From Chara braunii (taxonomy: Eukaryota; Streptophyta; Charophyceae; Charales; Characeae), in NCBI GenBank assembly GCA_003427395.1, contig BFEA01000284.1, positions 2,019,296 to 2,060,476 on the forward strand: a stretch of DNA of 41,181 nucleotides, given 5' to 3'. Position 1 is the first letter of the stretch. Each line of letters starts with the position of its first letter. The position numbers and the translations under genes were made by a program. Below the pieces are notes generated by a model. The model had not been told where the DNA came from, did no database searches, and was given only the letters and a program-made list of their open reading frames with translations. Shown one piece after another: positions 31,301 to 40,104 of the stretch.

Positions 31301-32188
31301 AGCAGAGAAGGACCAGCACCAGCACCAGCACCAGCAGCAGGAGGAAGAGGAGGAGGAGAAGGGGGGGGGCTCGCTGTGGACACTGTGGTGAGAAGGAAAA
31401 TAGACTCGGAAGAAGCAGATTGCCGGCCATCGTCGTCTTTGACTGTGAGATCGTCGAGTGGGAGCCACGAAGAGCAACTCAGCAGCAGCAAAGGCAGGCG
31501 GAGGACGAGCAAAGCCGGGCGGCGGAGCACATCAAGACGTATGCCGAAAGAGGGTGCGGACGAGGTGGAAGACGAAGGATGCATTGCGGAAACGGAGCCA
31601 GTGGTGGCGAGGAAGATATGGGAAGGTCGTAGTTTGGAGTGCAATGATTTTTCTCATTCGGATATTTTGGGGGAAGGTCGTAGTTTGGAGTGCAATGATT
31701 TTTCTCATTCGGATATTTTGGGGGAAGGTTGTAGTTTGGAGTGCAATGATTTTTCTCATTCGGATATTTTGGGGTTTGCAGCTGAACAGGAACCGGACAA
31801 TGGTCAGACACAGAAATTTCCGCAAGGTCTTGGTGCAGATGATACTCGGACTAACTGGAGGAGTAACGAAGACCACACTGGGGACAATGACCCTCGACCT
31901 GGCATCGACAGTACTCTTGTCCAACAGGCTGGCGGTGTTGATGATGATGATGGCGAGGATGACTTAGAGGACGGAGAAGAGGATGAATTGGGTGACGATA
32001 AGAGCGCAATGTTCCTTTTACCGAAGTGGAACGCAGGTAAATGGGCAGTCGCCCTCGACAAAGGTCTCTCTGCTGTCCAAAGAGTTCTGGGCGGTTGTCT
32101 GGTGTTCGTTCTTGGTTTGCCGGTGGCTGTCATTGTCAGCAGGGTGGTCAATCCGGATCCGGAGCTGCACGTTCTGGTACCCACGTGA
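25340..32188 (+). CDS. Giant SINE1/SINE2-like KASH protein (ARM domain, long linker, membrane anchor, LVPT tail)
   Basis: The frame has 2,282 codons and no intron. I chose the ATG at 25340 because it is the first in-frame AUG after the upstream stop and has good plant context (A at -3, GCG second codon). Residues 31-305 match, by recall, the ARM-repeat domain of plant SINE1/SINE2, with a YAECARAHGPNIAPYI segment near 81-96. Residues ~306-2240 are Ser/Gly-rich and then acidic, with a PPSSPPPPQPP stretch near 1545 and a triple 17-residue repeat near 2095-2145. Residues 2249-2270 (VLGGCLVFVLGLPVAVIVSR...) form one membrane span, followed by NPDPELHVLVPT and stop. Known plant KASH proteins sit in the outer nuclear membrane and insert a [V/L/I]-P-T tail into SUN proteins; Arabidopsis SINE1 binds actin through its ARM domain and is about 600 residues. 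Linking the nucleus to actin is inference. Two codons hold N (residues 1749 and 1848); the second is TAN and could be a stop. Confidence 0.82.
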   Translation: MASSRSSSSVITTVCRHPSESPAVKEKNLARFEEEDTRDKFFLSLHDCMKQMDLNAIPSFLQHVADSRDHSSTRFYSVSLYAECARAHGPNIAPYIPRMMAGILNTLQSSGSCSDLHNVCARVVVEIARHATTLDDPEGSSEVINVICEPLIAALGHHQEHVAAGVATCMKEVVDRDVLHLGSERLKNAVCMRTTQVMGRQGVCTATHIKLAALLAKRLPGICQQYAKPLLKVAGQILSTLTLPWQHRLAAARLFREIFLRADALVAQGEAASAIEVLEGFQNDSFLNVRKEVVEALKVARSRLVMVGSRGGTGGSSYSPCSIGGGQGLEGKCNVSPESSSVAVSGGGSPTLSGSRGPSATSSPGRGGDWATSSARGIWDNATTDERLEFSRQVGLTLKTSTAKVGRALGEKVAERGPQLPPPSGLRSHGAEDAKASSLAASRRVEEQLDRLVQSLGQQRDSNTSSSSSSSPTALDRRLRRCYSSATKQKLGANGGCLSDTQCGATGGRRRRASTSGIDSGASGKGKLTASSKFRASRPSRGGEIKAGGGVLPGGGLRFDRSSPLPRQRGRWGDSGRLILSAERTGGEGRGSGGGSSGNSGDYESDSVVVVTTTLGMPSRRCKAVSSAAALPLLSGKSSNRNGGAACLSLPGTLVNGHNQEQSNNGLSSSPLKIPKVAVTGASSSPLSSSSTPRAHSARSLGSSSSLTRPTVASASKRVSLSAGAVSPAGNGPGKLGSGNGYGGVVSISLNGRNPNGGSNGASSKLHRPAHPGSQIPFPPSMTKKLLHQDGVTSSSPPPSSLVGGEVQVRGPDVGDSFPLNAAGNVDLQGSKLSGSRRCSRGAPVSSDLAEQSTVMGAEVESSKRARVSSSTTLDEGFCVEALKLANSFLLSDSSQSSAGCTALEKQRDCSALVGNAKAKGDQTGVETRPEGVRKIRSDGTRAECHSSSTAGDPSIDPLTGTVNLVTEHPTGSGKRSRAEEVSDPDNVDVSFFVTKVTTTTTTVTTTVDTGVGSSNSFGAKGLLMRQAGGRTESGWPSDGRETAGGNVSLKMRGAAGCSDGVVLMAGDHGGGGMEGEMASGRIENEGGVAFDLDVTLSNGLGEESNNGGVGGSIGDAVTVGGVQEMEESMGSLELLAGKEGGEEVDEGRTPGGLFLLTPTPAKSQGRDDDSLTALREALAKRAGGSGVLSSGGSSDFGLIDDEEGFEDAAMLIEGFGSGREVEGAGSGKGGLIRASGGEGDGKKRVPMPTRAMQKGANSATKRNLSYVLDEIPAITPRQVIRSLQDTPNDPAPLFSRYMESGDSRRSESASGTSQTTSAYATPPSCDVRGAEGGAQGGSGAQGERPEIDDQGKWQTATQEDGRTGIGEEITFFTSNVSSYPSSVSSTTRTFCDAAGVGEGSTDQGKWQTRVGAQESVKSRGIGIGRGVLLSAEVGNSMGPINDSGSLLCSTAFGEIYFPITEKIVSVGSPPEFGLDLVAGAPAPTRSSSRSSISSSSRGSRKRMPGSMGAESSYREGRGVDDLSAPACEQGSSGVLLRDTESRPEQPPSSPPPPQPPSVPLEPQPLSPQYIEGAPTEFLGHDKSGERSPLKLTCTRLLLSAGEGSRAEGIVAGGYVMEGSRDESPAPSHCLSLSSLRDSFRAGENREGRYDDEEEGEEVEDVQKRPWNIHDNPIASDESLHMEASELLDREQWVAGAKIIGESSRWMDELQTRDGNRLSSWSGNASVEDEEAGNRVLACSISGDDVARXVDSSGVLLSHNKRHENLCLGMDAVESGKRGDSRGDSDGKGQDSVVDEAGNHPRVVVSRPSHDSQALVSDARWQLQAGGPEGELKKRENADTNRSLCIGXEEDRVAEGRERWGEIGGGEVRRGEVFPSLVGADETSALSLLERNRHWQMAKPEGDLERPFQTGRSSDLSGAECSESATSRERSYDKQRRAVRERSGERPNGGAHSGSRQGVMGVEDGGAFSPGFLPLSWDPNVDLTERESREGPAPAPAPAAGGRGGGEGGGLAVDTVVRRKIDSEEADCRPSSSLTVRSSSGSHEEQLSSSKGRRRTSKAGRRSTSRRMPKEGADEVEDEGCIAETEPVVARKIWEGRSLECNDFSHSDILGEGRSLECNDFSHSDILGEGCSLECNDFSHSDILGFAAEQEPDNGQTQKFPQGLGADDTRTNWRSNEDHTGDNDPRPGIDSTLVQQAGGVDDDDGEDDLEDGEEDELGDDKSAMFLLPKWNAGKWAVALDKGLSAVQRVLGGCLVFVLGLPVAVIVSRVVNPDPELHVLVPT
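31621..31773 (+). repeat. Three in-frame copies of a 51-bp repeat in the KASH gene
   Basis: The unit is 51 bp (17 residues, EGRSLECNDFSHSDILG) and occurs at 31621, 31672 and 31723. The copies are nearly identical; one Arg is Cys in the third. The repeat stays in frame, as expected of selected coding sequence, and lies about 100 residues before the membrane span. Confidence 0.95.
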
Positions 32189-32549
32189 AACATGCTCCTG
32201 GGAGAGGATGGCTGGTGCTCGTGCCGATTGTTGGCCCCAGATGACGGCGGCTGGCATTAAGCAATGCAGCAAAGGGGGGGAAGGTGAGTGGCCAGGTGTG
32301 GGAGTTCATCTCAGTGCAGAAAGGTGACAGGAGAGGGAGGAGAATGAAGGATAGAAGAGGCGGGAAATATGAATAGTTAGGAACATATGCACATAGTGAC
32401 GCCAAGTGAATGAGAAGAGGTGCAAAACCAGTACAAAAATCATTGAGAAGGAGAATCAAGAAAGTAAGGAGGGAGGGAGGAAGGAAGGTTGGTGGAGAAG
32501 AAAGAGAAGACACGGCGCAGGTGTTCTTTTCCCGGTGGCTCTGGGCTTT
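32189..32549. other. 3' flank of the KASH gene
   Basis: Purine-rich. No clear AATAAA signal, no recognised gene. Confidence 0.4.
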
Positions 32550-32629
32550 GGAATGGATGTGGAGTGTGTTCTTCTTCCCTACGGCCCGTGGAATGGATGT
32601 GGAGTGTTTTCTTCTTCCCTACGGCCCGT
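32550..32629. repeat. 40-bp tandem duplication
   Basis: Two nearly identical copies, each beginning GGAATGGATGTGGAGTGT, at 32550 and 32590. Confidence 0.95.
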
Positions 32630-33034
32630 GGCCCAGATTGACGGAACTATGTAACAAATCTAAGATGTGGGCCGTCGGTCCCGTCGGGTCCTACCGGACC
32701 GACGGCCGGGATGACCGCGGTGGTAAGATCTTAAGACTGCACCGAAATCCAGGTCGTTGGGTTCTACCGGACCGGCGGCTTGGATCGACGTGAAGGACAT
32801 TGCGACGATCCAGGCCGTTGGTCCGATAGCGTGGGCCGGATGGCGCAGATCTCCTTTGACTTGGGTATCCATTCGCCAGTTGCAGTGGGCTGTTTCTTGG
32901 CATGGGTCCGTTCAACGTTAGGGTTTTGATGGTGCCGCTGGCATACGAGGAACAGTTTTTGTCATACGCGGAGGACTTTTTGGTGCACCTTTGTTGCTGT
33001 ATGCACGTGCTATCACCCATGGCTGTTGTCTTCG
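32630..33034. other. GC-rich stretch with hairpins, no recognised gene
   Basis: GTCGGTCC near 32673 pairs with GGACCGAC near 32697. A CTACCGGACCG word recurs near 32691 and 32765. No coding region is recognised. Confidence 0.4.
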
Positions 33035-33142
33035 TCCGTGCAGTGCCCTGTTGCTTATCGCCCATCATCATCTGTGCAGCGCCCTGTTGCGTATCACCCG
33101 TTATGGTCCGTGCAGCGCCCTATCGCATATCGCCCTCTGAAT
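33035..33142 (+). repeat. 36-bp minisatellite, three copies
   Basis: TCCGTGCAGYGCCCT recurs at 33035, 33071 and 33107 (period 36). A frame across it encodes a 12-residue repeat (SVQRPVAYHPLW-like), but it has no other coding signal. Confidence 0.9.
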
Positions 33143-33610
33143 CTCTCTGTCTTTCTCTCTCTCCGTCGGTGGACCGTAAGCTCTGTTGTGGGCCATGGGC
33201 TGTGGTGAGCTGTCGTGAGCCCCTCCTGGAGCCATGTTCTTTGAGCTGGTCTGGGTTATGGCGCCTGAGCAGACACTCATCTGACACATACGCACACACA
33301 CGCAGCATCATCACACACATATTTTCAGACACAGATATGTACATGTATTGTTACACGTGAACAGACAGGAACATGTGCTTATGTGTGTTGCACATGCATA
33401 TGAACAGACACGACCACTATGGCCACATATATCGACTTGTGAGTAGTGACTTCTGTTATTGGGTGCAGGTTGGTTTTTTTGTCCGACCCCCTTTTTTCGC
33501 AATGTGCAAGTGTGCCATTGCATGGCAGCTGGCTGTGTGGGCACTCGCCTACCTTTTTTTTATTTTTTTATTTTTTTTATTTTATACGTACAACAGGACC
33601 TTATGACCCT
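33143..33610. other. Stretch without recognised genes
   Basis: CA-rich patch at 33285-33325 and T-rich run at 33555-33585. No coding region recognised. Confidence 0.4.
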
Positions 33611-33674
33611 GGCTCCTTGTCCATTCTGGGGTGCTTCCCTCCGGCTCCTTGTCCATTCTGGGGTGCTTCACTTC
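33611..33674. repeat. 32-bp tandem duplication
   Basis: GGCTCCTTGTCCATTCTGGG starts at 33611 and again at 33643. Confidence 0.95.
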
Positions 33675-34040
33675 GGTTCCTTTCCACGGCCAAGAGTAAG
33701 TACTGAATATTAAATTGACACACTCAATGCTGCCTTCCGTCTTGGCCGAAAGATCCCTGACCACACTGGTTACTCTGAACAAGGAGGATTGACTGTCAGC
33801 TTGCCTGTCCCTCTTGTTCCTCTCAATCTCAGCCATGCCTAGACTGTTGTATATGTATATCCAAAGCTAGAACTATTGGGGTCCAGGATCTGGCCCCTTG
33901 AAGGGATAGCTGGACGTGTAGTTGAACGAAAAGTGAGCCATAAGCTGTTTCCACTTCTTCTCGTGACCTTCAGTGGGCTGTTGGCTGATGACCTGGGGAG
34001 CGCTAATTCTTCCACCTCAAAAGTGTCATTGACAATCCAT

Positions 34041-34104
34041 GCCTTGGACAAGCCAGTCCATATGGAAGGCACTTGCCTTGGACAAGCCGGTCCCTATGGA
34101 AGGC
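34041..34104. repeat. 34-bp tandem duplication in the tail of LINE B
   Basis: GCCTTGGACAAGCCRGTCC starts at 34041 and 34075, with a few substitutions. It lies just past the last recognisable part of the minus-strand LINE fragment. Confidence 0.9.
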
Positions 34105-36200
34105 TCTTTTCTTGATTGCCAACTTCTCTGGTTTGAGCTTCGCTGATGGTTTCACCGCGCGCCACCTGCAACGAATTTCGGTTTCTACCATTCTGATCAT
34201 CAGGGCCGATGCCTCTTCCCTTGCCACTGCTGCCTTCTCACTCGTCTGCGTGCGTCTGCGTTTCCAAACGTTCCCAAAGTGCCATCTTTCTGAGTAGTTG
34301 GAACCAGATTGCCTTGTTGCCCTTCAGAGGGTGGGGAGTTTTTGCCAGTAGCCTGATAGATAGGGGAGTGGGGGTGTGGTGAGGAGAAGAGGGAGACCCA
34401 AAGTTCCTTGGATCTTATTCCAGAACCAGCAGGCCTTGGGACAGGTGAGTAGGCTGTGTTTTAGATCTTCAGGAGCATTGTTAGAACACATGACGCACAG
34501 CTCAGTGCTGTCAGGGTTGCAGTGTTTTCTTCTTTTGTGGAGCCACTGGTTGATGGGCAGCGCTGCATACACTAAGAACCATTGCATGCTCCGAACTTTG
34601 GTGGTTTTTATGGATACATATTTTTTTCTACGGGATCTTGAAATCGGCATTGGGGTCCAAATTATTTCTGGTTTTGGGTTTGTTGTCTGTAGGCCCAGTT
34701 TGTAGCCGAATTTAATGTCATACTCGTAGATTGGTCTGGTCTTTTCATATTCGCTCTGAATCCTGTGCCAGTCTTTGGGGTCCAAGATGCTGATGTCTGG
34801 TTTGAAAATTAGTCATGGCTCGCACTGGGACACCCCTTACTTTCCTGAGTAGGAACGTCGCAGGGATTTCCTCGATGCGGTTCTCATTTATGATCTCCAG
34901 TTCCCTTGGATTGTGGGTTGAGACAGGGTAGGATATGAACGTCGATTGAGAGCTCGTGGTGTCCACTCAACGCAATGAGTGGTACGCTTTGGCTGTCATT
35001 GGTTGTGTGATCGGTAGCCCCCACACCACTGATTTCCAGGAGAACTCCCCTGTTAGTAAATCCACTCAGGGTAGAGGAATACTGCGTGGAATGAGGGCTA
35101 GGTTATCTGCTAGGAAGTGGCATCACTTCAGGAGATATGAGCGTGTCTTGCTCCGTTTTCCGCCCCTTGTGTTCCTCTGACCATATGTATGTGGTTTACC
35201 TGCCATACTCCTTTTCCCACCCAGGAGAGCCATCTCTGATCCTTTCTGGATAGGGACAGGGAGAGGTCATTTCCAGTTTTCAGCCAGGGGTTGCAGAAGC
35301 GAGGCTGTCTGAGTACTTGTTCCCTATTGCTCAGTGAGCCATGTTTGCTGGGCATTAATCTGTGCCATGCCTTCAGGATTCCGTGGGCGCTAGTTGTCTC
35401 TGTCGGGTCTGCCTTTTCTTATTGTCCATTTCTTGGCCATGGTCCAGAAAAAAAACAGCCATGTTACTGGGGGTGCTGATTGGTGTCAGCTTGCTAATGC
35501 TGTCCAGGGCCATCTAACCCATGAGAGGTACTGTTTCAGTAGTAGCTTAATAAAGTAATAATAGCCCACTTCATTTGTAATGCTGCCGACTCCTGTTTTG
35601 GGTCTACTAGTCCCAAGACTCCCTCTTGCGGTTTTCTGATCACCTACTCCCAGGCCACCTTGTTGATGCAGGTAGATCTGTTGGGGTCATCTGTCCGTAG
35701 GAAACACCTGACTCCGGTCCGAAGCGTTTTGAGATAATTGGTGGGAGCCTGGGAGGTGACCAGATGGATGCCGGATACGAGAGGGTGGAGTACACTGACG
35801 TGTTTATGTCCCCAGCAAAGCTGCCTGTGCATTCTTGCATGGTGCAAGGCGTGTTATTGTGTTGGTTATCAGGTTTTGACCCATTCATGGCGAAGTGCCG
35901 TCCTTGTTGACCATAATGCCCAGGTACCTAAGGGCCTGTTCACCAGTAGACCATGGCAAGAGTTGGGGGGAGAGTAGAGGTTGGGTGAGGGTGCTCTCTG
36001 CTAGCCACCAACTTGGCCCAGTTTTTGTCTCCGAGGCCAGCCTGAAAGCTTCTGTGGCTCTGACTAGGGCTTAAAAAGATGAATCATCAGCACAAATCAG
36101 GACAGTGAGGTCGAACATTAGTGCTGTGGGGAGGGGACAGTGAGGTCGAACATTAGTGCTGTGGGGAGGGCGAGCCCTTACCCTTTATTCATTCTGGGAC
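34105..36200 (-). pseudogene. LINE B: C-terminal half of ORF2 (RT palm/thumb, zf-RVT), decayed
   Basis: Read on the minus strand: motif C ICADDSSF (catalytic ADD near 36094-36083), thumb RYLGIMV near 35930-35910, an INKVAWE segment near 35660, and the zinc-finger domain CVMCSNNAPEDLKHSLLTCP near 34500-34425. A WKRR/EIRCRW-type tail follows near 34270-34150. The frame changes repeatedly and stops interrupt it. The part before motif C is broken near a 35-bp duplication. It shares no boundary with LINE A, whose content it overlaps at motif C to thumb. Confidence 0.7.
36101..36170. repeat. 35-bp perfect tandem duplication
   Basis: Two identical 35-bp copies beginning GACAGTGAGGTCGAACATTA at 36101 and 36136. 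They lie at the point where the LINE B frame is disrupted upstream of motif C. Confidence 0.95.
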
Positions 36201-39200
36201 GGAGCTGATTTTGATCGCTGGTGATCTTACACAATGCACACGCAGTGGGTATTCCCGGCGGAGTGGGTACGTAGAGCATTTTTTATGGCTGTGATAGACT
36301 ACCGGTAGTTTCTTGAACTTGGCGCCGGTCTTGTCAGGGGTCTGGACTGACAGTCTGCGACGTTTGCAGGATTGGTGTGAGTAACGTTAACTAATTCTGG
36401 GTCGCGTGGTGAGTCCTTATCCATCGGTTAAATCAACTTAAATGCATCCTGGGTAGACTGTCGGGGTTCAACCTCCTAATGAGTCGGTGAAGTGTGATGA
36501 AACAGTCTGGCAAAGTAGGGTTTTCCTTTTGGATTCGTATGTACCGACCATGCCAACGTACATGCACAAACATATTGTGTAGCTTCCCTTCTTCCCCTGT
36601 GTCTAAGTATTTTCTTTACGTTGGGGTCTTTCTGCATGCTTTGGCCTTTACCTATGTTCTTTTGTCTAAGTGCAGCACCTTTAAGATATGCCAAATTGTC
36701 GGTGTGTGTCTGTTAGGAGAGTCTGCAACACTACTAGGGTGCTGTGTTGGGGATGCCAGTGCATCTTCATTCAGTGGTGATGACAGACATTTGCTAAAGG
36801 GGCTCTCTGACTCTGACTTTGGCATGAACCTGCAGACTATATAGTTCTACTTGTGGTGTGGCTAGCTGATGATCTTGTTTGTGGGGGCTGCGTTGTGGGG
36901 GCTGCCATGCTACCTGGCTGCCCATCCATTTGCTTTGTGTCCATGCCTTGTTGCCTGCTCGCCTGACCACACTCTCCTGTACTGCTGCCGGCTTTGTCTC
37001 GCCCATCTGCTTACCTTGTGTTGCCAAGCTGCTCGTCCACTTGCCTTCTCTGGTTGATTGCTTGGTTGCCTTGCTGCCTGCCTGCCTACCTGCCCGCCTG
37101 GATCCTGTGCCTGACTGCTATTGGGCTTGCTGCTTCATTCCTTGCCCCTGTGCCCACCCGCCTTCCCTCAGCCTTGCTGCTTTTGTTGTTACCTGCCTGG
37201 CTGGCTATTCACTCGGAACAGGGATTGAAGTATACTCCGACACAAAGCATCCATATGGGATTTTGCAGGCTGTGAGGGGTCAGCGAGTTGATGAGTCAGT
37301 GAGAGTCCAATAAAAGTGTCATTGACCCCTCGTCTCCTCGTTTGCTTTTATGGTACCCTGTATGGTGAATAGACTTTTTGCTAAGCCACCAGTACTTTCG
37401 AGGCACTTTTCTCCTATGCTGGGAATGCGCTGCGTGCCTAAAGAAAACGAAACGGAACATCTTTCTTTTGGCTGGCGCTGCCATCCATTTTGCTTTGGTA
37501 CCGGACCAAGGCGGAAACGAATGCCTGAGCCAAGTACTGGTGGTTTAAGTATCCATGTCGAGGATGTGCAGGTCTTTTGCTGAATAATGCACTGGGCTGT
37601 GAAGCTTTGGAATCCATTTCCGGAAGTCCTTGCCGAATCTAGGTCTGGCTTTAGTGAATTCATGCCAGAAAGACGAGACATTGGACTAATTATGTCTTGT
37701 ACTATCCTGTGGTAACCATGTCTTGATGTGTAGGCGCTCATGCATATTAACCTTGCTGCACGGCATACGAAGCGAACAACGCATCGAGTGCACCTTGCCA
37801 CAGCAAGTGGAATGTTTCATCCGTTTACTACAAATTTGTAATGAATGCCTTTGGCCACCTTCTGTGAGCAAATGCACTTGTGTCTTTGGCGTTTTCTGTG
37901 CTGTGCGGCGAGACCCTATGTCTTGCATAATAGCATATCTGGTCCTGACTCATGTGTCCATGTGGTATGGCATGGATAATACAACACGTGGTTCAATAAA
38001 GAAGGAAAAAAGCGTACTCATGTGTGTGTTTTCCTGAATGTATAGCTGGTAAGGGGTTTCAGGGGTTCATGCACATGTTTTGCGTTGTCCCAGTCATCAC
38101 TTACAGTCACCTGTATACCTGTGCCAAGGTGAGTTCTCGGGCGTGATGGCAGATGCGGTCTGTGCAACCCAGGATGGCGAAGAGGATAAGCGTTAATCCA
38201 ACAGTGCGTATCCCCAGCTATTATGTGTCGACATGGCCATTAACGTGCCGTATTCTTTGGGCTGGGCCTACCAAACGGGAATGACTGGCAGCACCACGCA
38301 AAAAGGTTGGATTTGGTGTCGGCACTGATTGGACAAAAGTTGGCGGGCGGCAGAAATGGGCTTCGGAAAAAAGAGGCTGGGACGTAGTGGTGGTTTAAAG
38401 AGATAAAAGTGCAACCCATTCTGTATGATCCATCGCTGAAGAGACCGATCTGCATAACCAGGCTTGTTATCCATATTGGGAGAGGAGGTGGTGGTGACAC
38501 CTGGGAGGAGGAGAATGCAATGCTGTGCAGGGGAACTGGAGCCAGACAGGAGCGGATTCACCAGTCGAAAACCGGCTTGTAATAGTTGAAAGCCAGATTG
38601 AAATTGAGTGCTCATTACTGTTTTCCAGTCTGGATGGGGATTGTTCTATATTGGCAAGGAAGAGCATTTTGATCGCATGGCTGCTTTCAGCCTGTGGATG
38701 GAAGGCTGCAATGAGCCCTCCTAATGATGTCTTCATCTTGTCGGTCTCAGACTCTCAATACCTGCCTCACATTCTCGGCACACGATCTTCGATTGCAATG
38801 TCTAACTGTGTCTGTCTGTTTCCCATTTGAGCGTATCTCGCTTCTTGTTGCNTTTTCTGTTATGCAGTTATCAGTGTCCTGGTTCATGCTGCTTGTTCAA
38901 TCCCGCTTATCGGAGCTCTGCACTCTCGACAACAATGGGTGCATCCTGGCCAGCCCAGTGCCCACTTTTGTCACACAGGTGATCAAAATGGGATAAACTG
39001 TTTGCTGTGGTTAGATCACTAGTGTGCCATGGGCCTAGGGACGTTTTCCTGGTGCACACCGAAGCTGTGGCCAGGTTTTACCCAGTGGGTGCAAGGGAGT
39101 GTATCGGGGGGCGCGCAGGCAATATGTTTAGCCCTCGTCTTCTTGGTTTTTGCTGGAAAAATCCAAGAACAGTTGCCGACATAGGGTAGGTTCCACTGTG

Positions 39201-39845
39201 CCTCGGAAAAAAACAGGAAAGTAATACGGAAATGCCGGGCAGAAAAGAGGCTTCACCGCCCTTCCCCCCCCCTCCATTTTCCAAAAGAAAGGTTGCACAG
39301 GTTCAAGGAGCCAGGATCAGACTTTGGGGCACCACCAGCCCAGCCCAGCCCAGGGGAAGCTGAGCATCTTAACTCCCTAGACTTTACTCCCCTGTACTGC
39401 CTATTTATTACGCACCCTTCACACTACCTCTCCCTCAAAAGTGGCCATGAATACTTCTAGTATGTGCCATCGGGGTTCCCCCTCCCTCAGACCACAGGGT
39501 AGCACACCCGCCAAGGGCCAACACCTGGGAGACTCTCTGTTACCACAGCCATAATAACCTAACCACTGGCGCTCATGCTATCGCCATTCAAGGGAGGTCT
39601 CTACCCCATCACAGACCAGTGGATCTTTTCTGGTTGTATGATATATCGATGATGGCCATGCTACTTGCCCAGACTGTCCGCTTCTTAGGGCTCATCAACA
39701 ACTGCCTGTTCTACAAACAGGTGAACAACACAGCATGGGATGGAGTTTTTGCTGTCACTGCAGTTCTGCAGATTTGAAGATTGTGTTCAAGGGTCTATGA
39801 TGCCCAGACCGCCATTTGAATTAGGTCGAATGAGCTACCGTCTTC
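36201..39845. other. Long stretch without recognised genes
   Basis: Open frames (for example 36494-36844, 36879-37313 and 37723-38037) show no domain I recognise. A degenerate TGCC-rich tract spans about 36890-37200. One N is at 38852. A G/C homopolymer patch lies near 39265. I cannot exclude a spliced gene or an unrecognised LINE remnant. Confidence 0.35.
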
Positions 39846-39934
39846 ACCCGAATAGAACGCCCGGTCATTATAGCTGCATTCGGGCCAAGTTGTGGTCCAG
39901 ATGCAGTGATAATGACCGGGCGTTCTGTTCGGGT
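39846..39934. repeat. Hairpin with a 34-bp stem and 21-nt loop
   Basis: The arm 39846-39879 (ACCCGAATAGAACGCCCGG...) pairs with 39901-39934 at 31 of 34 positions, and one of the three exceptions is a G-U wobble on the plus-strand RNA. The other two mismatches are adjacent and near the loop. Size and pairing are like a plant small-RNA precursor, but a fold-back transposon remnant is equally possible. Confidence 0.85.
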
Positions 39935-40104
39935 TTCGACAGTGCTTGGTCTTCCTGACCATAAAAGCCTGGTCCCTGCAGCTCTAAGCAAACTCAAAGT
40001 CGCATTCTGGACATATGTATTGCCTCAACACACCACAACACTGGAAGAGCCGCATTATTCACTATCACTGCACGTCCCCTTATGCCCATGTGCACCCCCT
40101 TCCC

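Noticed and set aside
26229-31924. Long minus-strand and alternate-frame ORFs across the KASH gene
   Set aside because: They are shadows of a Ser/Gly-rich coding sequence and lack independent domains.
37990-38000. AATAAA as a polyadenylation signal
   Set aside because: No recognisable gene ends upstream of it.
39906-40000. Plus-strand GLPDHKSLV, resembling the end of a LINE endonuclease (SDHKPV)
   Set aside because: Only one short motif is present, with nothing recognisable upstream on that strand.
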